Positions 6,277 to 7,866 of a stretch of DNA of 7,866 nucleotides are shown here, one piece after another. The position numbers and the translations under genes were made by a program. The stretch is taken from positions 1 through 7,866 of the forward strand of contig JAESUI010000122.1 in the NCBI GenBank assembly GCA_016763135.1, read 5' to 3'. The DNA comes from Flavobacteriales bacterium (lineage in GTDB: Bacteria; Bacteroidota; Bacteroidia; Flavobacteriales_E; Vicingaceae). The notes under the pieces were generated by a model. The model had not been told where the DNA came from. It did not search any database and was given only the letters and a program-made list of their open reading frames with translations. Each line of letters opens with the position of its first letter. Within the stretch, counting starts at the first letter, position 1.

Positions 6277-7866
6277 TTATTTATATACTAATTTTTCTTT
6301 TCTAAAAGTATTACTATTTATTTCTTCAATAGCTTTTAAGTAAGAGTCGTTTAAATCATTAGCTATTTGAAAATAGGCTGAAGTGTCCCATAAATTTCTA
6401 GCTATAAGAGCTTTAAGTCTTATTACGATAAGTTTTTTTGATGTATTTATTTGTTCCTCATTCTTTTCTACATCATTTTTAGTCGCGTATGCTATAAAAT
6501 CATTTAAGACTTCTTCTTCAGCATTAAATGACTCTTTAAAGCTAGCGATATCATTGTATTTAGCTTGTAATTCTTTTCTATGAGAATCCATGTAGGTTAA
6601 AGCGAATTCATTTAGCAAGCCTTTGCGGTTTACTTTCCCAAAATAATCAGAAGACATTGTAGTGTCTATCGGAACAAAAACATCTGGCATAATTCCACCA
6701 CCACCATAAACAGTTCTTTTACTATTTAATGTTTTAAATTGAAGAGAGTCTGGTAAAGCAATACTATCTTCATTCATGTATTCACCATTTTCAAATCTTC
6801 TAGAAAATTCTTTGTAATATTCTTCTTTACCATTGTCATATGGTCTTTGAATACACCTTCCAGAAGGAGTGTGATATCTTGCTACTGTTAATCTGATAGC
6901 AGAACCATCAGGTAAAGAAAAAGGTTTTTGTACTAACCCTTTTCCAAAGGACCTTCTACCAACAATTAAACCTCTATCATAATCTTGAATAGCTCCACTT
7001 ACAATTTCAGATGCAGAAGCAGAACCTTCATCAATTAAAACGACTAATTTCCCTTTCTCGAAACCACCACGAGTTGTTGTGTAATATTCCTGTTTCGGAT
7101 TTTTATTTCCTTCTGTGTAAACAATTAGCTTTTTGTCATCTAAAACTTCATCTGCTAATTGAATAGCAGTTTTAAGGTATCCACCACCATTACCTCTAAG
7201 ATCAATGATAAGATGTTTCATATTTTGAGACTTAAGCCTCGCTAAACTTTCTCTAAATTCATAAATTGTATTTTTAGCAAACCGGCTTATTTTAATATAG
7301 CCAATCTCTGGTGCAGCCATATACGAGGCATCTACACTATAAATAGGAATCTTGTCTCTTGTAATTGTAAAGTTTAAAATTTCTTTAATACTTCTACGTT
7401 TAATGCCAACATTTACTTTTGTTCCTTTTTTTCCTCTTAGTTTTTTTTGAACATCACTATTTTGTAAGCCAATTCCAGCAATATTCTCACCATCTACTTC
7501 AATAATTTTATCTCCAGCTCTTAACCCAACTTTTTCTGATGGACCTCCAGAAATAGGAGAAACGACCACTAATGTATCATGTAAAATGTTAAATTGAATA
7601 CCGACACCTTCGAAATTACCGACTAATGGCTCATTCATTTTCTTTAATTCTTCTTTTGGAATATAAACTGAATGAGGGTCTAATTCTTTTAGAACAGCAA
7701 CAATAGCATTTTCGACTAATTTGTTGTCATCAGTGGAGTCTACATAAGCGTAGTTTACATATTGGAGTAGGGCGTCAAATTTTTTGCTTGCATCGCTTTG
7801 TATGTATTGTGAAGAGCCAACCTGACTGATTAGAATAGGTAATAATGTTAATGTTTTCCTGAGTCT
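6277..7866 (-). CDS. S41 family C-terminal processing peptidase (CtpA/Prc-like), 5' partial
   Basis: The frame stays open to the right edge of the window, giving 529 residues without the start codon. The Met at 7638 is internal, because the upstream sequence KLVENAIVAVLKELDPHSVYIPKEELKKM is a standard part of the family. The first visible residues, RLRKTLTLLPILISQVGSSQ, look like most of a signal peptide, so only a few residues are probably missing. Numbered from the window edge, a PDZ domain spans about 86-170 (GVGIQF, VGLRAGDKIIEVDG). The peptidase domain follows, with DLRGNGGGYL, IDEGSASASEI carrying the nucleophile Ser284 (codon 7015-7017), and SFGKGLVQ carrying Lys309 (codon 6940-6942) and Gln313. 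The Ser-Lys spacing of 25 matches Prc/CtpA. A C-terminal region with GGGGIMPDVFVP follows, then a helical tail. It should be an active serine endopeptidase of the cell envelope. It is followed by the DUF1573 gene. Confidence 0.93.
   Translation of the reverse strand, partial: RLRKTLTLLPILISQVGSSQYIQSDASKKFDALLQYVNYAYVDSTDDNKLVENAIVAVLKELDPHSVYIPKEELKKMNEPLVGNFEGVGIQFNILHDTLVVVSPISGGPSEKVGLRAGDKIIEVDGENIAGIGLQNSDVQKKLRGKKGTKVNVGIKRRSIKEILNFTITRDKIPIYSVDASYMAAPEIGYIKISRFAKNTIYEFRESLARLKSQNMKHLIIDLRGNGGGYLKTAIQLADEVLDDKKLIVYTEGNKNPKQEYYTTTRGGFEKGKLVVLIDEGSASASEIVSGAIQDYDRGLIVGRRSFGKGLVQKPFSLPDGSAIRLTVARYHTPSGRCIQRPYDNGKEEYYKEFSRRFENGEYMNEDSIALPDSLQFKTLNSKRTVYGGGGIMPDVFVPIDTTMSSDYFGKVNRKGLLNEFALTYMDSHRKELQAKYNDIASFKESFNAEEEVLNDFIAYATKNDVEKNEEQINTSKKLIVIRLKALIARNLWDTSAYFQIANDLNDSYLKAIEEINSNTFRKEKLVYK

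Noticed and set aside
5967..6583. Two short + strand frames (5967-6158 and 6383-6583) opposite the DUF1573 and peptidase genes
   Set aside because: They mirror the low-complexity linker and the helical tail of well-supported genes on the other strand. The hydrophobic look comes from reversing Asn/Pro- and Lys/Glu-rich codons.
7636..7638. ATG at 7638 as the start of the S41 peptidase
   Set aside because: The frame continues to the window edge and encodes the conserved ELDPHSVYI region and a signal-peptide-like stretch, so this Met is internal.

Overview
The window most likely comes from a Bacteroidota chromosome, probably Flavobacteriales. It is AT-rich (roughly one third GC by eye) and has almost no Shine-Dalgarno sequences before its genes. 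It encodes Bacteroidota-type families: a DUF4846 lipoprotein, a DUF1573 protein with a GSCGCTVP motif, an iron/cobalamin-type substrate-binding lipoprotein, and an S41 peptidase with the usual Bacteroidota tail. This assignment is inferred from family recognition, not from a database search. I see no tRNA, rRNA, CRISPR array, insertion sequence or phage gene.

Left part, positions 1-5616, + strand: a tightly packed run of four genes with junctions of 11 bp, 0 bp and a 4-bp ATGA overlap, so very probably one operon. (1) A long, highly charged protein made of 71-residue TPR-like repeats, then a Lys/Glu-rich helical region and a small C-terminal beta domain. Its 5' end lies outside the window and its reading frame is broken by an in-frame TAG at 57-59. 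(2) A secreted protein that appears to combine two strand-rich segments, a HEAT-like helical segment and a C-terminal domain resembling the PA-IL/LecA lectin fold. (3) A DUF4846 lipoprotein with Cys, His and Gln placed as in papain-like amidases. (4) A substrate-binding lipoprotein of the BtuF/FecB type, with no permease or ATPase gene visible. Three of the four have export signals, so the operon appears to build something at the cell envelope. Its function is not known to me.

Right part, 5678-7866, - strand: an S41 (C-terminal processing) peptidase whose 5' end runs off the window, followed 35 bp downstream by a membrane-anchored DUF1573 protein. The two gene sets converge on a 32-nt perfect palindrome at 5618-5649 that can act as a terminator in both directions.

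The most notable points are the nonsense codon in the repeat gene, the unusual domain combination in the second gene, the possible hidden enzyme in the DUF4846 lipoprotein, and the grouping of these four genes. The S41/DUF1573 pair looks ordinary.
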